A stretch of 64,000 nucleotides of DNA from Jannaschia marina (GCF_013404595.1 NZ_JABVAX010000008.1:1-64000), one strand, 5' to 3'. Shown: positions 51,142-60,454, counted from the stretch's first letter. The notes: generated from the sequence alone by a model not told the origin. Translations and numbers: made by a program.

Positions 51142-52044
51142 TCAGTCGTTGACCGCGCGCAGGCGGGCCGCCGGCTCAGGTTCGGGCTCGGCCGTTTTGT
51201 CGATGCGCACGGTTTCGGGGCGGGTCGGCCCGGTGCCGTCCTGCGGCGTGCCCGCCATCTCCCTCGAACGCTGGCCGAGGAACTGCACCAGGTGGTTGCG
51301 GATCGGGTAGTAGTTTGGATGCTCCACGATGTCGGTGCGGTTGCGGGGCCGCGGGATCGTGATCTCGACCGACTCGGCCACCCTCGCGAACGGGCCATTC
51401 GACATCAGGAGAATGCGGTCGGCCAGCAGGATCGCCTCGTCGATGTCGTGGGTGATCATGAAGACGGTCTGTTCCGTCCCGCTCCAGATCTTCAGAAGCT
51501 CGTCCTGGATCGTGCCGCGGGTCAGCGCATCGAGCGCGCCGAAGGGCTCGTCGAGGAGAAGGAGCTTCGGGTGGTTCGCGAAGGCGCGGGCGATGGAGAC
51601 CCGCTGCCGCATCCCGCCCGAGAGCTGGCTCGGCTTGCGGTGGATCGTGTCGCCCTCGAGGCCGACCATGGCGAGATACTTCCGCGACTCCTCGATCACC
51701 TGCGCCTTGGTCCAGTCGCGGTGCCGGGCGGCGACGCCGAAGGTGACGTTGCGCAGGGCGCTGAGCCAGGGCAGGAGCGAGTAGTTCTGGAACACCACGC
51801 CACGGTCGAGCGAGGGGCCGGAGACGGCGAAACCATCCATCTTGACGACGCCCGAGGTGGGCGCGGCGAGGCCGGCGAGGATGTTCATGATCGTCGACTT
51901 GCCGCAGCCGGAATGGCCGAGGATGACGACGAATTCGCCCTTCTCGACGCCGAAGCTGGCGTTCTCGAAGACGGTCATCTCGCCGCCCTGGCCGTCGGGG
52001 TAGCGCTGCGTCAGGTTTTCGATGCTCAGGTAGGGGGACGGCAT
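51142..52044 (-). CDS. Cyanate/nitrate-type ABC transporter ATP-binding protein
   Basis: A 300-residue NrtD/CynD-type ATPase: Walker A GHSGCGKST, signature LSGGMRQRVSIARAF, Walker B LLLLDEPFGALD. A C-terminal extension of about 45 residues follows the ABC core (MAGTPQDGTGPTRPETVRIDKTAEPEPEP). It pairs with the permease 9 bases upstream. Confidence 0.92.
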   Translation of the reverse strand: MPSPYLSIENLTQRYPDGQGGEMTVFENASFGVEKGEFVVILGHSGCGKSTIMNILAGLAAPTSGVVKMDGFAVSGPSLDRGVVFQNYSLLPWLSALRNVTFGVAARHRDWTKAQVIEESRKYLAMVGLEGDTIHRKPSQLSGGMRQRVSIARAFANHPKLLLLDEPFGALDALTRGTIQDELLKIWSGTEQTVFMITHDIDEAILLADRILLMSNGPFARVAESVEITIPRPRNRTDIVEHPNYYPIRNHLVQFLGQRSREMAGTPQDGTGPTRPETVRIDKTAEPEPEPAARLRAVND

Positions 52045-52053
52045 GGGGCGCTC

Positions 52054-52890
52054 CTATTCCGCGAAGGCGACGGCGCGTTGCAAGCGGCCGAAGGCCAGGT
52101 CCAGCAACATGCCGACGACGCCGATCATCAGGATCGAGAAGATGACGGAGGTGAGATCGAGGTTGTTCCACTCGTTCCAGACGTAGTAGCCGATGCCGGT
52201 GCCCCCCACGAGCATCTCGGCCGCGACGATGACGAGCCAGGCGATGCCGATGGAGATGCGCATCCCCGTGACGATGGTGGGCGCGGCCGCCGGCAGGATG
52301 ACGCGGAACGCGGTTTGCAACGCGCCGAGTTCATGGGTGCGGGCGACGTTCACCCAATCCTCGCGCACGCCGGCGACGCCGAAGGCGGTGTTGATGAGCA
52401 TGGGCCAGATCGAACAGATGAAGATGACGAAGATCGCGCTCGCCTCCGAATCCTGGATGATGAAGAGCGCGAGCGGCATCCAGGCGAGCGGCGAGATCGG
52501 GCGCAGGACCTGGATGAAGGGGTTGAACGCCTTGTAGGCGACGGGCGACATGCCGATGAGGAAGCCGAGCGGGATGGCGATGGCGGCGGCCATCGCGTAG
52601 CCGGCGAGCACCCGGTAGATCGAATAGGCGATCTGGATGCCGATGCCCTTGTCGTTCGGGCCGGCGTCGTAGAACGGGTTCGACAGCTCCTCCCAGGCCT
52701 TGACGGCGATGGCGCTCGGCGGGGGCACGCCCGCCTTCTGCGCGCCGCCCCCGGTGAGCAGTTCATATTCGGTCAGCTCGCCCGCGACCTTCTGCGCGGG
52801 GATCGAGACCTCCCATGCCAGAAGGCCCACGACGAGGATGAGGAGCGACAGGATCGCCGCCCGCGCATTGAGGGAGAGCGTGTCGAACAT
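52054..52890 (-). CDS. Cyanate/nitrate-type ABC transporter permease
   Basis: A 278-residue permease with about six membrane segments and the EAA-type loop VARTHELGALQTAFRVILPAAAPTIVTGMRISIGIAWLVIV. The family is NrtB/CynB/SsuC. With cynS downstream, cyanate is the probable substrate. Confidence 0.92.
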   Translation of the reverse strand: MFDTLSLNARAAILSLLILVVGLLAWEVSIPAQKVAGELTEYELLTGGGAQKAGVPPPSAIAVKAWEELSNPFYDAGPNDKGIGIQIAYSIYRVLAGYAMAAAIAIPLGFLIGMSPVAYKAFNPFIQVLRPISPLAWMPLALFIIQDSEASAIFVIFICSIWPMLINTAFGVAGVREDWVNVARTHELGALQTAFRVILPAAAPTIVTGMRISIGIAWLVIVAAEMLVGGTGIGYYVWNEWNNLDLTSVIFSILMIGVVGMLLDLAFGRLQRAVAFAE

Positions 52891-52893
52891 CGC

Positions 52894-54285
52894 TCAGCCC
52901 TTCCTGCCGATGGCGAAGCTGTCGACGTAGGCCTCGGGCGTCTCGGGGTCGAAGGTCTTGCCCATGATCGTATGGGATTTGTAGGTGACGTCCGGGGCCT
53001 CGTAGCCCAGATCCTCCATCACCTTCTTGGCGTCGGCGGCGAGGTAGACCTGCTCGGCCACGGCCCTGTAGTCGATGTCGCCCTCGATATAGCCCCACCG
53101 CTTCATCTGCGTGAGGATCCAGACGCCCATGGAGTGCCAGGGGAAAGGGTCGAAGTCGATCCGGTCGGGCACGCGCTGCACCTCGCCCAGGCCGTCGGCA
53201 TAGGTGCCGGTCAGCACCTGCTGCACCACGGGCACCGGCTGGTTGAGGTAGTTCGTCGGGCTGATCGCTTCGGCGATCTCGATGCGGTTGTCGGCGTTCT
53301 GGGCGTATTGCGTGGCGTCGATGATCGACTTCAGGAGCGCGCCGTAGGTGTTCGGCAGCTCCTCGGCGAAGGAGAGCGGCGCGGCGAAGGCGCAGCAGGG
53401 ATGCCCCTCCCAGATGTCCTTGGTCAGGATGTGGATGAAGCCGATGCCCTCCCAGACGGCGCGCTGGTTGAAGGGGTCGGGCGAGAGATAGCCGTCGAGG
53501 TTGCCCGCCCGCAGGTTGGCGACCATCTCGGGCGGCGGCACGACGCGGATCTGGATGTCGACGTCTGGGTCGAGCCCGAACTCGGCCACGTAGTAGCGCA
53601 GCAGGAAGTTGTGCATCGAGTATTCGAAGGGCACGCCGAAGGTGAAGCCCTTCCACTGCGACGGGTCACGCTTGTCGAGGTGCTCGTTCGATAGCACGAT
53701 CGCCTGGCCGTTGATGTTCTCGACCGCGGGCATGATGTAGGGCACCGCCGTCGAGCCCGCGCCGAGCGTCATGGCGAGCGGCATGGGCGTCAGCATGTGG
53801 CTCGCGTCGTATTCGCCAGAGAGCGACTTGTCGCGGGCAACGGCCCAGCCGGCGGTCTTGATGACCTGCGCGTTCAACCCGTAGCGCTCGTAGAAGCCCA
53901 GCGGCTGGGCCATGATGATGGGCGTCGCGCAGGTGATCGGGACGAAGCCGATGTTGAGGTCGGTCTTCTCGGGCGGGCCGAGTTCGTCGAGGATGGCGGC
54001 CTTGGCCTTCTCGAGCGGGAAGACGGAGGCGAGGGCCGCGGCGACGGTGCCGCCGCCGAGCATTCCCATGAAGGAGCGGCGGCCGATGTCGCTCTGCCCG
54101 AAGACGGAGCGGACGACGGCGCTTTCGATGGCGCGGTCGAGCATCTGCTCGGACGACATGGCCGCAGGCTCGATGTGGTCGGCGTCGTGCCCGTGACCGG
54201 CGAGGCAGCCCTCGCATCCGCAGTCGGCCCCGTGGCGCAGATCGGTCTTGTCGGAGAACGGGTTTCCAAGGCTCTTGATGGTCAT
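52894..54285 (-). CDS. Cyanate/nitrate-type substrate-binding protein with Tat-like signal
   Basis: A 463-residue NrtA/CmpA-type binding protein. A twin-arginine motif (GRRSFMGMLGGG) is preceded by an unusually long N-terminal region of about 70 residues containing a Cys/His cluster (CGCEGCLAGHGHDADH). The mature part has LNIGFVPITCATPIIMAQPLGFYERYGL and PDPFNQRAVWEGIGFIHILTKDIWEGHPCCAF. ATG 54285 is preferred; the frame stays open further up, but that part is promoter. First gene of the operon SBP-permease-ATPase-DUF1348-cynS. Confidence 0.92.
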   Translation of the reverse strand: MTIKSLGNPFSDKTDLRHGADCGCEGCLAGHGHDADHIEPAAMSSEQMLDRAIESAVVRSVFGQSDIGRRSFMGMLGGGTVAAALASVFPLEKAKAAILDELGPPEKTDLNIGFVPITCATPIIMAQPLGFYERYGLNAQVIKTAGWAVARDKSLSGEYDASHMLTPMPLAMTLGAGSTAVPYIMPAVENINGQAIVLSNEHLDKRDPSQWKGFTFGVPFEYSMHNFLLRYYVAEFGLDPDVDIQIRVVPPPEMVANLRAGNLDGYLSPDPFNQRAVWEGIGFIHILTKDIWEGHPCCAFAAPLSFAEELPNTYGALLKSIIDATQYAQNADNRIEIAEAISPTNYLNQPVPVVQQVLTGTYADGLGEVQRVPDRIDFDPFPWHSMGVWILTQMKRWGYIEGDIDYRAVAEQVYLAADAKKVMEDLGYEAPDVTYKSHTIMGKTFDPETPEAYVDSFAIGRKG

Positions 54286-54421
54286 CGGCGTCCCTCTGCT
54301 GGCGGTTCCTTGCACCACCTTGGCGGGAGCGCACGGTCGGAGAAAGCCGGTGCCCAATATTTGGGCGGCAAGAAAAATCAAACGTTAACAGATATATAAA
54401 ACTAGAATGACGTCGGCGCGA

Positions 54422-54452
54422 TTACGATAAATCGTAAATCACGAAATCTCGT
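54422..54452. promoter_or_regulatory. Candidate operator pair between the cyn operon and its regulator
   Basis: TTACGATAAATCGTAA (54422-54437; 7-bp arms) and ACGA-AATC-TCGT (54441-54452) lie in the AT-rich 202-base gap between divergent genes. The Fis-type regulator at 54488 is the likely binder. I see no clear sigma-54 promoter on the minus strand. Confidence 0.55.
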
Positions 54453-54487
54453 GTTTCCGCGCCGAACACTGTCGCTAGGCTTGCCCC

Positions 54488-56332
54488 ATGACCTCCGACG
54501 AATCCCTCCTCGCCGCGATCCCCGAAGCGGCGCTGATCCTCTGCACGGCGAGCGACCGCATCCTGCACGCCAATGCTCCCGCCGCCGCGCTCCTCGGGTT
54601 GCCGCGCGGGGAGGTGGCCCGCTTCGCACCCGTGCTCGGCGATGCGCTGCCGCGTTTCGTCGTCTTCGCCGGGGAGGTCGATCACCGGGGCGAGGCCTGG
54701 ACCCGCGACATCCGCCTGCAGCCGCGCGGGGGCGACCCGATCCGCTGCGAGATCCGGGCGCGTCGCTTGCCGGAGGCTCCGGGGCAGCTTCTGCTGACGC
54801 TTTGCGATCTCGACGCCTTCGAGCGGCGCACGCGGATCACCGAGACGGCCGACCTCTACCGCGGCGGCTTCACCGAATGGGAGCGCGCGCAGGCCTTCTT
54901 CGCCGAGCTCGAGGGCCGCAGCCAGCTGATCCTCGACGCGGCGGGCGAGGGGATCTACGGGATCAACGCCGAGGGCAAGACCACCTTCGTCAACCGCGCC
55001 GCGCAGGAGATGCTGGGCTGGACCGATGCCGACCTGATGGGGCGCGACATCCACGCGATGATCCACCACCATCACCTGAACGGCGAGGTCTACCCGGCGC
55101 ATGACTGCCCGATCTACCGCTCGTTCCGCTTCGAGCAGGTCAACCGGATCGAGGACGAGGTCTTCTGGCGCAAGGACGGGCGGCCGATCCGCGTGGAATA
55201 CGTCTCCACGCCGATCTACGACCAGAAGATGCTGGCCGGGGCCGTCGTCATCTTTCGCGACATCACCGAGCGCAAGGAGAACGAGCAGAAACTGCGCAGC
55301 GCGATGGAGGAGGTCGCCGCGTTGCGCGACCGGCTGGAGCAGGAGAATGCCTATCTGCAGGCGGCGATCACGACCGAGCGGGCGCATCACGACATCATCG
55401 GCACCTCGCCCTTCATCCGCCAGATCGTCGCGCAGATCGACCTCGTGGCCGGGACGGATGCGACCGTGCTCATCTCGGGCGAGACGGGGACGGGCAAGTC
55501 CCTCGTGGCGGCGGAGATCCACAAGGCCGGGCCGCGCGCGCGGCGGCCGATGATCCACTTCACCTGCAGCTCCGTCGCGCCCGAGGAGGTGGAGGCGGAG
55601 CTCTTCGGTCAGCTGCGCGGGGCCTACGCGGGTGCGACGCGGGATGCGCCGGGCAAGCTGGAGCTGGCCCACGGCGGCACGCTCTACCTCGACGACGTGG
55701 AGGACCTGCCGCCCGAGACGCAGGGCAAGCTCCTGCATGCGCTGCAGACGAGCAGCGTCACGCGGCTCGGGGATACCCGCGCGCGGCCGCTCGACCTCCG
55801 CGTCATCGCCTCGACGACGCTCGCGCGCGGCCCCGCGCCGCAATCGCCCCGCCTGCGGGAAGGGCTGCGGCTCTTCCTCAATGTCTTCCCCATCACCTGT
55901 CCACCCCTGCGGCAGCGCCCCGAGGACATCCCGCCCCTTGCCGTCCACCTGCTGACGTTGGCGTGCCGGCGGCTCAACCGGCCGGTGCCGACGATCACCG
56001 AGCGGGTGATGCGCGCGCTGCAGGGCTACGACTGGCCGGGCAACGTGCTGGAGCTGCGCAACGTGATCGAGCGAGCGGCGATCGTCTCGGGCGACCGCAA
56101 GCTGATCGTCGATCCGGTGGGTGTGGGGCACGCGGGGGACAGCGGCGCGACCCCGATCCGCACCGAGGCCGAAATGCGCGACCTGATGCGCGGCAACCTG
56201 ATCGCCGCGCTGCGCGAGACGGGGGGCCGGGTGTCGGGCGCGGGGGGCACGGCGGCGCTGCTGGGGGTGAAGCCGACGACGCTCTATTCCCGCATCCGCA
56301 CGCTCGGGATCGCACCGGAGGACTGGGGCTAG
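54488..56332 (+). CDS. PAS-AAA+-Fis regulator with degenerate sigma-54 motifs
   Basis: A 614-residue NtrC-family activator. One PAS-like region spans about 10-110 and a clear PAS 145-260 (AGEGIYGINAEGKTTFVNRAAQEMLGW ... FRDITERK); a coiled coil covers 265-295 and the AAA+ core about 300-520. Walker A is GETGTGKS (331-338). The GAFTGA loop reads GAYAGA (378-383), Walker B is LYLDDVED (399-406) with Asp for the usual Glu, and the FREDLYYRL segment is LREGLRLFL. The Fis helix-turn-helix closes the protein (GGTAALLGVKPTTLYSRIRTLGI). It is divergent from the cyn operon and probably its regulator; the motif losses suggest it may not work with sigma-54. Confidence 0.9.
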   Translation: MTSDESLLAAIPEAALILCTASDRILHANAPAAALLGLPRGEVARFAPVLGDALPRFVVFAGEVDHRGEAWTRDIRLQPRGGDPIRCEIRARRLPEAPGQLLLTLCDLDAFERRTRITETADLYRGGFTEWERAQAFFAELEGRSQLILDAAGEGIYGINAEGKTTFVNRAAQEMLGWTDADLMGRDIHAMIHHHHLNGEVYPAHDCPIYRSFRFEQVNRIEDEVFWRKDGRPIRVEYVSTPIYDQKMLAGAVVIFRDITERKENEQKLRSAMEEVAALRDRLEQENAYLQAAITTERAHHDIIGTSPFIRQIVAQIDLVAGTDATVLISGETGTGKSLVAAEIHKAGPRARRPMIHFTCSSVAPEEVEAELFGQLRGAYAGATRDAPGKLELAHGGTLYLDDVEDLPPETQGKLLHALQTSSVTRLGDTRARPLDLRVIASTTLARGPAPQSPRLREGLRLFLNVFPITCPPLRQRPEDIPPLAVHLLTLACRRLNRPVPTITERVMRALQGYDWPGNVLELRNVIERAAIVSGDRKLIVDPVGVGHAGDSGATPIRTEAEMRDLMRGNLIAALRETGGRVSGAGGTAALLGVKPTTLYSRIRTLGIAPEDWG

Positions 56333-56355
56333 GGGCCGGCGCTCCGCCCCTGGCG

Positions 56356-57045
56356 TCAGCCGGACGCCCGCATCGGTTCGCCTTCCAGGTCCAACTCGCC
56401 CTTAAGCGCGGCGAAGCGGGCGGACAGGTGGTCGTGCATCGCCTGCCGCGCGGCCTCGGGGTTGCGCGCGGCGATGGCGTCGATGAGGACGTCATGCTCG
56501 CTCTGCGGCACGGCGATGGAGGTGCGGGCCCGGGCCCGGGCCCGCAGCGCGACCCACTCGGGGTTCGAGCGGATCCGGTCGAGGAGAGCGAAGGCCGTCA
56601 GTAGCGGGCGGTTGCGTGCGCATTGCGCGATCAGCCGGTGGAGCGCGCCGTCCCAGAGTTCGATCGTCTGGGCGTCGGCGGCGACCTGGCGGTGGGCGAG
56701 GGTGCGCAGGCGGGCGATCTCCTCGTCGGTCATGCGAAGCGCGCAGAGTGCGGCGAGCTCCGGCTCGATGCAGAGCCGCGCCTCCATCACCTGCACGGCA
56801 TCGGTCTCGCCGGCGATGCGCGCGGCAAGGTCGCCGGTCGGATCTTCGGGCTGACCGGCGAAGGTGCCGGAGCCCTGCCTGCGCCAGACGAGCCCCTCGG
56901 CCTCCAGCGCGTCGAGGGCCTGTCGGACGAGGCGCCGGGAGGTTCCGAAGCGCTCGGCCAGCGCACGTTCCGTCGGCAGGCGGCCGTCGGCGGGAAGTTC
57001 GGCCTCGATCAGGGCCATCAGGCTTTGTCTCAGGGGGTCCGTCAT
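56356..57045 (-). CDS. GntR-family (FadR-type) regulator
   Basis: A 229-residue regulator with a winged helix (RLPTERALAERFGTSRRLVRQALDALEAEGLVWRRQGSGTF) and an all-helical FCD ligand domain. The ATG overlaps the DUF1028 stop (ATGA), so it is the last gene of the minus-strand unit with gamma-glutamyltransferase and the peptide transporter, which it likely controls. Confidence 0.92.
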   Translation of the reverse strand: MTDPLRQSLMALIEAELPADGRLPTERALAERFGTSRRLVRQALDALEAEGLVWRRQGSGTFAGQPEDPTGDLAARIAGETDAVQVMEARLCIEPELAALCALRMTDEEIARLRTLAHRQVAADAQTIELWDGALHRLIAQCARNRPLLTAFALLDRIRSNPEWVALRARARARTSIAVPQSEHDVLIDAIAARNPEAARQAMHDHLSARFAALKGELDLEGEPMRASG

Positions 57046-57776
57046 GGGTCCGTTGCGTGGGAGCGGCTGGGTTCGCCCGAGGCTACCCGCCGGGCCTCGG
57101 CCTCCGCAATGGCGCGGTCGATGTGATCGCGCGTCGGGCTGCCGGAGAAAGCGGCGCGCGTCGGCATCCCGAGGGTGAAATGCACGTAGCGTTCCTGTGC
57201 CACCTGCCACAGCCGTTGGAGTTCGCCCAGCGGGTCGGCGTGATCGTCGGCGCGGAGCGAGAGCCAGGGGTGATCCTCGCCCCGGTGGATCGTCAGCCCC
57301 GCGGCCTGCCGCCCCCGCTTGTCGCCGCCGGCGGCCTCGCCCGCCTGCATCGCGGCGAGGAGGCGTTCGGGAAGGGGGCCCGTCGAGGCGGCGAAGGCCT
57401 CGGAGGTGGCCTCGATAACCTCCGGTCCGGCCAGCATGTTGCCGGCGACGGAATGGTCGTCGCGGATGAGGTGGCCGCACCAGTCGACACAATCGTCGCC
57501 CGTGTGCGCGGCGAAGGTGCCCCGGGCGTCCAGCAGATGCGCCTGCCGGATGCCGCGGCCGTCGTCGCGGGCGACCAGATCGGCCAGCACCGCCTCTGCG
57601 GGCTCGGTTTCGAGCCGCGCGCGGCCTTCCGTGCCCCAGACGGGGTTGCAGAAGGCCTGACTGGCGACGGCGGTGCGCGCCCCGACGTAGGGCACGACGG
57701 CCCCGCAGGCGAAGAAGCGGGAGGCGACGGCGAGGCCGATCTCGTCTCCGTCACGGACGATGATGCTCCAGGTCAT
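57042..57776 (-). CDS. DUF1028-family protein
   Basis: A 244-residue protein of the DUF1028 group (Ntn-hydrolase-like fold): MTWSIIVRDGDEIGLAVASRFFACGAVVPYVGARTAVASQAFCNPVWGTEG and GNMLAGPEVIEATSEAF. DUF1028 genes often lie with gamma-glutamyltransferase and dipeptide transporters; a hydrolase acting on the same peptides is likely but unproven. It follows the transferase by 9 bases. Confidence 0.88.
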   Translation of the reverse strand: MTWSIIVRDGDEIGLAVASRFFACGAVVPYVGARTAVASQAFCNPVWGTEGRARLETEPAEAVLADLVARDDGRGIRQAHLLDARGTFAAHTGDDCVDWCGHLIRDDHSVAGNMLAGPEVIEATSEAFAASTGPLPERLLAAMQAGEAAGGDKRGRQAAGLTIHRGEDHPWLSLRADDHADPLGELQRLWQVAQERYVHFTLGMPTRAAFSGSPTRDHIDRAIAEAEARRVASGEPSRSHATDP

Positions 57777-57785
57777 GGCGTCTCC

Positions 57786-59573
57786 TTACCGTCCGACCGC
57801 GTAGGCCTGCATGAGCCGTGGCGTCGCCGCCGCGCGCAATGTGCCGTCGGGGTCGCGCAGGGCGGCGGTCAGGCGCCCGACGGACCAGGGTTCCGCGACA
57901 TGGACGATGTGACCCCGGGCGCGCAGGTCGGCGATGACGCTCTCGCCGAAATTCGGTTCGATCATCATCTCGCCGGGCTTGGCCTCGCGGGGGTAGAAAC
58001 TTCCCTGGAAGTGCATGGAATGGAAGAGCGGCGCGTCCATGCAGGCCTGAAGTTCAATGTTCCAATGCACGAAGCGCAGGAACCAGATCAGCTGCCACTG
58101 ATCCTGCTGATCGCCGCCGGGGGTGCCGAACACCATGCGGCGGCCGTCGGCGTGGGTGGCGAGCGTCGGCGTGAGCGTGGTGCGCGGGCGACGGCCGGGG
58201 GCGAGCGTCGTTGGCAACCCCTCCTCCAGCCAGAACATCTGCGCGCGGGAGTTGAGCGGGAAGCCGAGGCCCGGGACGACGGGGTTCGATTGCAGCCAGC
58301 CGCCCGAGGGCGTGGCGGCGACCATGTTGCCCTGGGCGTCGATGATGTCGAGGTGGACGGTATCGCCGCGCTTCTCGGTCAGGTGGGCCATGGTCGGTTC
58401 CTGCGGGGCGGCGTCGGCGGCCCCGAAGTCGCGGGCGGCGCGGGCGATGTAGGCATCGGCCAAATGCGCGAAGCCGGGCACGCGGCCCGGGCGCTGCTCG
58501 TGGCTGGCCTCTGCGCCGATCAGGCCCGCGCGCTCGGCGGCATAGGCGTCGGACAGGAGGTGATCCATGGGGATCGCACTGTCGTTCGGGTCGCCGTAGT
58601 AGGCCTCCCGGTCGGCATAGGCGAGCTTCATGGCCTCGATGACGGTATGGACGAACTCGGCCCCCATCGGGTCCATGGCGGCGATGTCGTGGTGCCTGAG
58701 GATGGCCAATGCCTGCAACAGGACCGGCCCCTGTCCCCAGGGGCCTGTCTTGTGGACGGTCCAGCCGTGGTAGTCGGTCGCAAGGCTCGGCTCGTGGGCG
58801 GCGCGCCAGCCGGCCATGTCGGCCCGGGTCAGGACGCCGCGGTGCGCGGCTCCCGATACGTCCATGACGTCGGTGTCGCGCACGAAGGCGTCGATCGCCT
58901 CGGCCACGAAGCCACCCGCCCATTCGTCGCGCGCCGCGTCGATCTGGGTCCCGCGGTCGTCGCCCGCTGCCTCCCCGGTCTCGACCAGGCGCGCGTAGGT
59001 GCGGGCGAGGTCGGGGTTGCGGAAGCGCTCGTGCGGCGCGGGGGCCTTGCCGCCTGGCGTCCAGACCTCGGCGGAGGAGGGCCAGTGCTCGGCGAAGTAT
59101 TCGGCGAGGCCGGCGATGGTATTGGCGACGCGCGGCAGCACCGGATGGCCGTCGCGGGCGTAGCCGATGGCGGGGGCCATGACGTCGCGCAGGGTCATCG
59201 TGCCGTGGTCGCGCAGCATCAGCATCCAGCCGTCGAAGGCACCGGGGATGACCGTGGCGAGGTGGCCCGAGCCGGGGATGAGCGCGAGGCCCTGCGCCTT
59301 GTAGTGATCGACCGTCGCCCCGGCCGGTGCGGGGGCCTGCGCGCAGAGAACCTGTATCTCCTCGCCCGCCTTCTGGAAGATGGCGGGCATGTCGCCGGCG
59401 GGGCCGTTCAGGTGCGGCTCCACCACCTGCAGCGTCAGGCCGGTGGCGACGGCGGCGTCGAAGGCGTTGCCGCCCCGCTCCAGGATGCCCATGCCGACGG
59501 TCGAGGCGATCCAGTGGGTGGAGGTGACGACGCCGAAGGTGCCGCGGATCTCGGGTCGGGTGGTGAAGGTCAT
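57786..59573 (-). CDS. Gamma-glutamyltransferase-family enzyme
   Basis: A 595-residue Ntn-hydrolase that should cleave itself at the Thr in KRGDTVHLDIID (start of the small subunit). PGRRPRTTLTPTLATHADGRRMVFGTPGGDQQDQWQL contains the G-G pair near the active site. No signal peptide is seen at the ATG chosen (59573), so it would act in the cytoplasm on imported peptides, unlike the periplasmic E. coli enzyme. It lies directly behind a dipeptide-type transporter. Confidence 0.92.
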   Translation of the reverse strand: MTFTTRPEIRGTFGVVTSTHWIASTVGMGILERGGNAFDAAVATGLTLQVVEPHLNGPAGDMPAIFQKAGEEIQVLCAQAPAPAGATVDHYKAQGLALIPGSGHLATVIPGAFDGWMLMLRDHGTMTLRDVMAPAIGYARDGHPVLPRVANTIAGLAEYFAEHWPSSAEVWTPGGKAPAPHERFRNPDLARTYARLVETGEAAGDDRGTQIDAARDEWAGGFVAEAIDAFVRDTDVMDVSGAAHRGVLTRADMAGWRAAHEPSLATDYHGWTVHKTGPWGQGPVLLQALAILRHHDIAAMDPMGAEFVHTVIEAMKLAYADREAYYGDPNDSAIPMDHLLSDAYAAERAGLIGAEASHEQRPGRVPGFAHLADAYIARAARDFGAADAAPQEPTMAHLTEKRGDTVHLDIIDAQGNMVAATPSGGWLQSNPVVPGLGFPLNSRAQMFWLEEGLPTTLAPGRRPRTTLTPTLATHADGRRMVFGTPGGDQQDQWQLIWFLRFVHWNIELQACMDAPLFHSMHFQGSFYPREAKPGEMMIEPNFGESVIADLRARGHIVHVAEPWSVGRLTAALRDPDGTLRAAATPRLMQAYAVGR

Positions 59574-59584
59574 GGTTCGTCCGT

Positions 59585-60454
59585 TCAGTGTTCGCGCGGG
59601 TCGAGCGCATCGCGCAGCCCGTCGCCCAGGAGGTTGAAGCCGAGGACGACGAGGAAGATCGAGAGGCCCGGCCACATCGCCATCCACGGGGCCTGGTTGA
59701 GGAAGTTCTTTGCCGTGTTGAGCATCGACCCCCAGCTCGGAGCCGGTGGCTGCTGCCCGAGGCCAAGGAACGACAGCGATGCCTCGGCGATGATCGCGGT
59801 GGCGATTGTGAGCGTGGCCTGCACGAGGATCGGCGGCAGCACGTTCGGCAGGATATAGCGGCTGAGGATGAGGCGGGTCGGCAGGCCGATGGCGCGGGCG
59901 CTGTCGACGTAGTCCTCGACCTTGACGTTGATGACCTGCCCGCGCGTGAGCCGGATGAAGATCGGCGTGGCCGAGATGCCGATGGCGATCATCGCATTCG
60001 TGAGCGACGGCCCGAGGAAGGCGGCGAGCGCGATGGCGAGGATGAGGAAGGGCGCGGCAAGCAGGGCTTCGGTGCAGCGCGAGATGATCGCGTCGGTCCA
60101 GCCGCCGAAGTAGCCAGCCACGATGCCGAGCGGCACGCCGATGGCGACGGCGATGGCGACGGAGATGACCCCGGCGAGGAGCGACGCCTGCGCGCCCCAG
60201 ACCATGCGGGAGAGGACATCGCGCCCGATCTCGTCGGTGCCCATCCAGTGCGCGGCCGACGGCGCCTTGCGCACCGCGGCCCAGTCGGTCGCCGCCGGGT
60301 CGGGGATCGGCAGGATCGGCGCGAGGAGGGCGATCGCGACGAAGAACACCACCAGCGCGCCGCCGAGCATCGCCGATTTGTGACTGCGGAACTTCTTCCA
60401 GACCCGGTTCTCGGGCTTCGGCAGATCGGGGGCGTTCGTCTCGGCGGCGACCAT
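59585..60454 (-). CDS. Dipeptide/oligopeptide-type ABC permease (DppC family)
   Basis: A 289-residue permease; N-terminal FRSHKSAMLGGALVVFF, HWMGTDEIGRDVLSRMVWGAQASLLAGV and RAIGLPTRLILSRYILPNVLPPILVQATL are DppC blocks. Shares a base with the stop of the DppB-type gene. Glutathione or gamma-glutamyl peptides are possible cargo given the neighbouring transferase. Confidence 0.94.
   Translation of the reverse strand: MVAAETNAPDLPKPENRVWKKFRSHKSAMLGGALVVFFVAIALLAPILPIPDPAATDWAAVRKAPSAAHWMGTDEIGRDVLSRMVWGAQASLLAGVISVAIAVAIGVPLGIVAGYFGGWTDAIISRCTEALLAAPFLILAIALAAFLGPSLTNAMIAIGISATPIFIRLTRGQVINVKVEDYVDSARAIGLPTRLILSRYILPNVLPPILVQATLTIATAIIAEASLSFLGLGQQPPAPSWGSMLNTAKNFLNQAPWMAMWPGLSIFLVVLGFNLLGDGLRDALDPREH

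Noticed and set aside
50686..53694. Open frame of about 1000 codons on the + strand opposite the cyanate operon
   Set aside because: Antisense to DUF1348, ATPase, permease and binding-protein genes that have clear motifs and ribosome sites.
54286..54487. Sigma-54 promoter for the cyn operon
   Set aside because: No convincing GG-N10-GC element with flanking consensus was found on the minus strand in this gap.
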